Shown here piece after piece: positions 5,148 to 5,322 of a stretch of 5,322 nucleotides of DNA. The position numbers and the translations under genes were made by a program. The notes beneath the pieces were generated by a model. The model worked only from the letters and a program-made list of their open reading frames with translations. It was not told the origin of the DNA and did not search any database. The stretch comes from Candidatus Sulfotelmatobacter sp. (GTDB lineage: Bacteria > Acidobacteriota > Terriglobia > Terriglobales > Acidobacteriaceae). The stretch is taken from assembly GCA_030040725.1 (NCBI GenBank), contig JASHTD010000252.1:1-5322 (forward strand). Direction: 5' to 3'. Positions within the stretch are counted from its first letter, which is position 1. Every line of letters starts with the position of its first letter.

Positions 5148-5173
5148 TACGCAATTGTATGACAGAAAGTTCC
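5148..5173 (-). promoter_or_regulatory. ECF-sigma-like promoter candidate of the PspC-like gene
   Basis: The minus strand has GGAAC (complement of 5169-5173), 17 bases, then CGTA (complement of 5148-5151). This is the layout of promoters read by ECF sigma factors (GGAAC/TGAAAC, 16-17 bases, CGTC/CGTA). Initiation would fall near 5140, leaving about a 30-base leader with the Shine-Dalgarno. An alternative housekeeping -10, TACAAT (complement of 5154-5159), overlaps it but has no -35. An inverted repeat ACAAT-5-ATTGT (5144-5158) overlaps the -10 region and could be an operator. Confidence 0.35.
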
Positions 5174-5208
5174 GCCGCGACGGCGGCGGCGGGACCACGG
5201 AATCCCGC
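5172..5208 (-). terminator. Tandem GC-rich hairpins, weak terminator candidate for an upstream gene
   Basis: Two perfect 6-bp stems follow each other in transcript order: GCGGGA/TCCCGC (5189-5194 with 5203-5208, 8-base loop), then CCGCCG/CGGCGG (5172-5177 with 5181-5186, 3-base loop) followed by AACTTTC. They lie between the edge reading frame and the PspC-like gene. The U-tract is poor, so termination is uncertain. Confidence 0.3.
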
Positions 5209-5228
5209 TTCGCACCGCACTGCGCCCG

Positions 5229-5242
5229 GTGACGTGGCTCAC
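5229..5242. promoter_or_regulatory. CRP/FNR-like core GTGA-N6-TCAC
   Basis: A perfect GTGA-6-TCAC dyad lies about 120-133 bases upstream of the PspC-like start. This core is shared by CRP-family sites, but the outer T and A of the E. coli consensus are missing and the position is far upstream. It also overlaps the stop of the edge frame. Confidence 0.2.
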
Positions 5243-5322
5243 TGACCGGCAGACAATCGCGCGGTCAACTTGAAGTGTAAGACCGGGCCCACCTGTTTCT
5301 CCGTTGAGTTCACTTTCCGCCG
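5239..5322 (-). CDS. Possible C-terminal end of an upstream gene (partial)
   Basis: One minus-strand frame is open from the right edge and stops at TGA (complement of 5239-5241), giving 27 residues that include VGPVLHFKLTARL and end in SAGQ. Third codon positions are mostly G or C, as expected for genes in this genome, and hairpins follow the stop. The fragment is too short to identify. Another minus frame is also open here, so support is modest. Confidence 0.35.
   Translation of the reverse strand, partial: RRKVNSTEKQVGPVLHFKLTARLSAGQ

Noticed and set aside
3865..5232. 455-codon plus-strand open frame opposite the hydrolase and the PspC-like gene
   Set aside because: It runs antisense to two genes with clear domains and intact catalytic or metal residues, shows no domain of its own, and is expected from the high GC at third positions.
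5189..5322. tRNA or other RNA gene in the right-hand gap
   Set aside because: No cloverleaf, no T-arm GTTCGA-type motif and no CCA-like end could be fitted on either strand.

Overview
The window is an ordinary chromosomal stretch of a GC-rich Gram-negative-type bacterium. Seven convincing genes all lie on the minus strand. The outer-membrane beta-barrel protein, the zinc-ribbon/PspC fusion, and two small uncharacterised proteins of a style I associate with soil Acidobacteriota suggest Terriglobia (Koribacter/Acidobacteriaceae-like). That assignment is inference from protein style and has not been searched.

Layout, in the direction of transcription (right to left). An edge reading frame at 5239-5322 may be the tail of an upstream gene. 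It is followed by GC-rich hairpins and a promoter-like region, then a zinc-ribbon/PspC membrane protein (4795-5109). A heptamer repeat tract and a perfect palindrome precede an alpha/beta hydrolase (3877-4686). A conserved protein of unknown function follows 37 bases later (3432-3839). Next come aroA (EPSP synthase, shikimate pathway, 2037-3341), a small exported protein of unknown function (1491-1913), an outer-membrane beta-barrel protein (684-1274) and a two-CBS-domain protein (58-468). A weak plus-strand frame at the left edge (2-61) may be a convergent gene whose stop overlaps the CBS gene stop.

How the genes work together. Only aroA has a firmly defined metabolic role. The PspC-like protein, the exported protein and the barrel are envelope proteins, and the CBS protein is probably an adenylate sensor. 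Nothing indicates one pathway; this looks like co-directional housekeeping and envelope genes in several transcription units. A good terminator lies between the barrel gene and the CBS gene, a strong stem-loop between the exported protein and the barrel gene, and a dyad operator candidate upstream of the exported-protein gene. The hydrolase and the 135-residue protein may be co-transcribed.

I found no CRISPR array, RNA gene, insertion sequence, toxin-antitoxin pair or defence cassette. Long plus-strand reading frames opposite the real genes, including a 455-codon one, are antisense shadows. The points most worth a second look are the two uncharacterised protein families, the ECF-like promoter and dyad upstream of the PspC-like gene, the overlapping alternative hairpins before the CBS gene, and the period-7 repeat upstream of the hydrolase. 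None of these amounts to a demonstrated new system.
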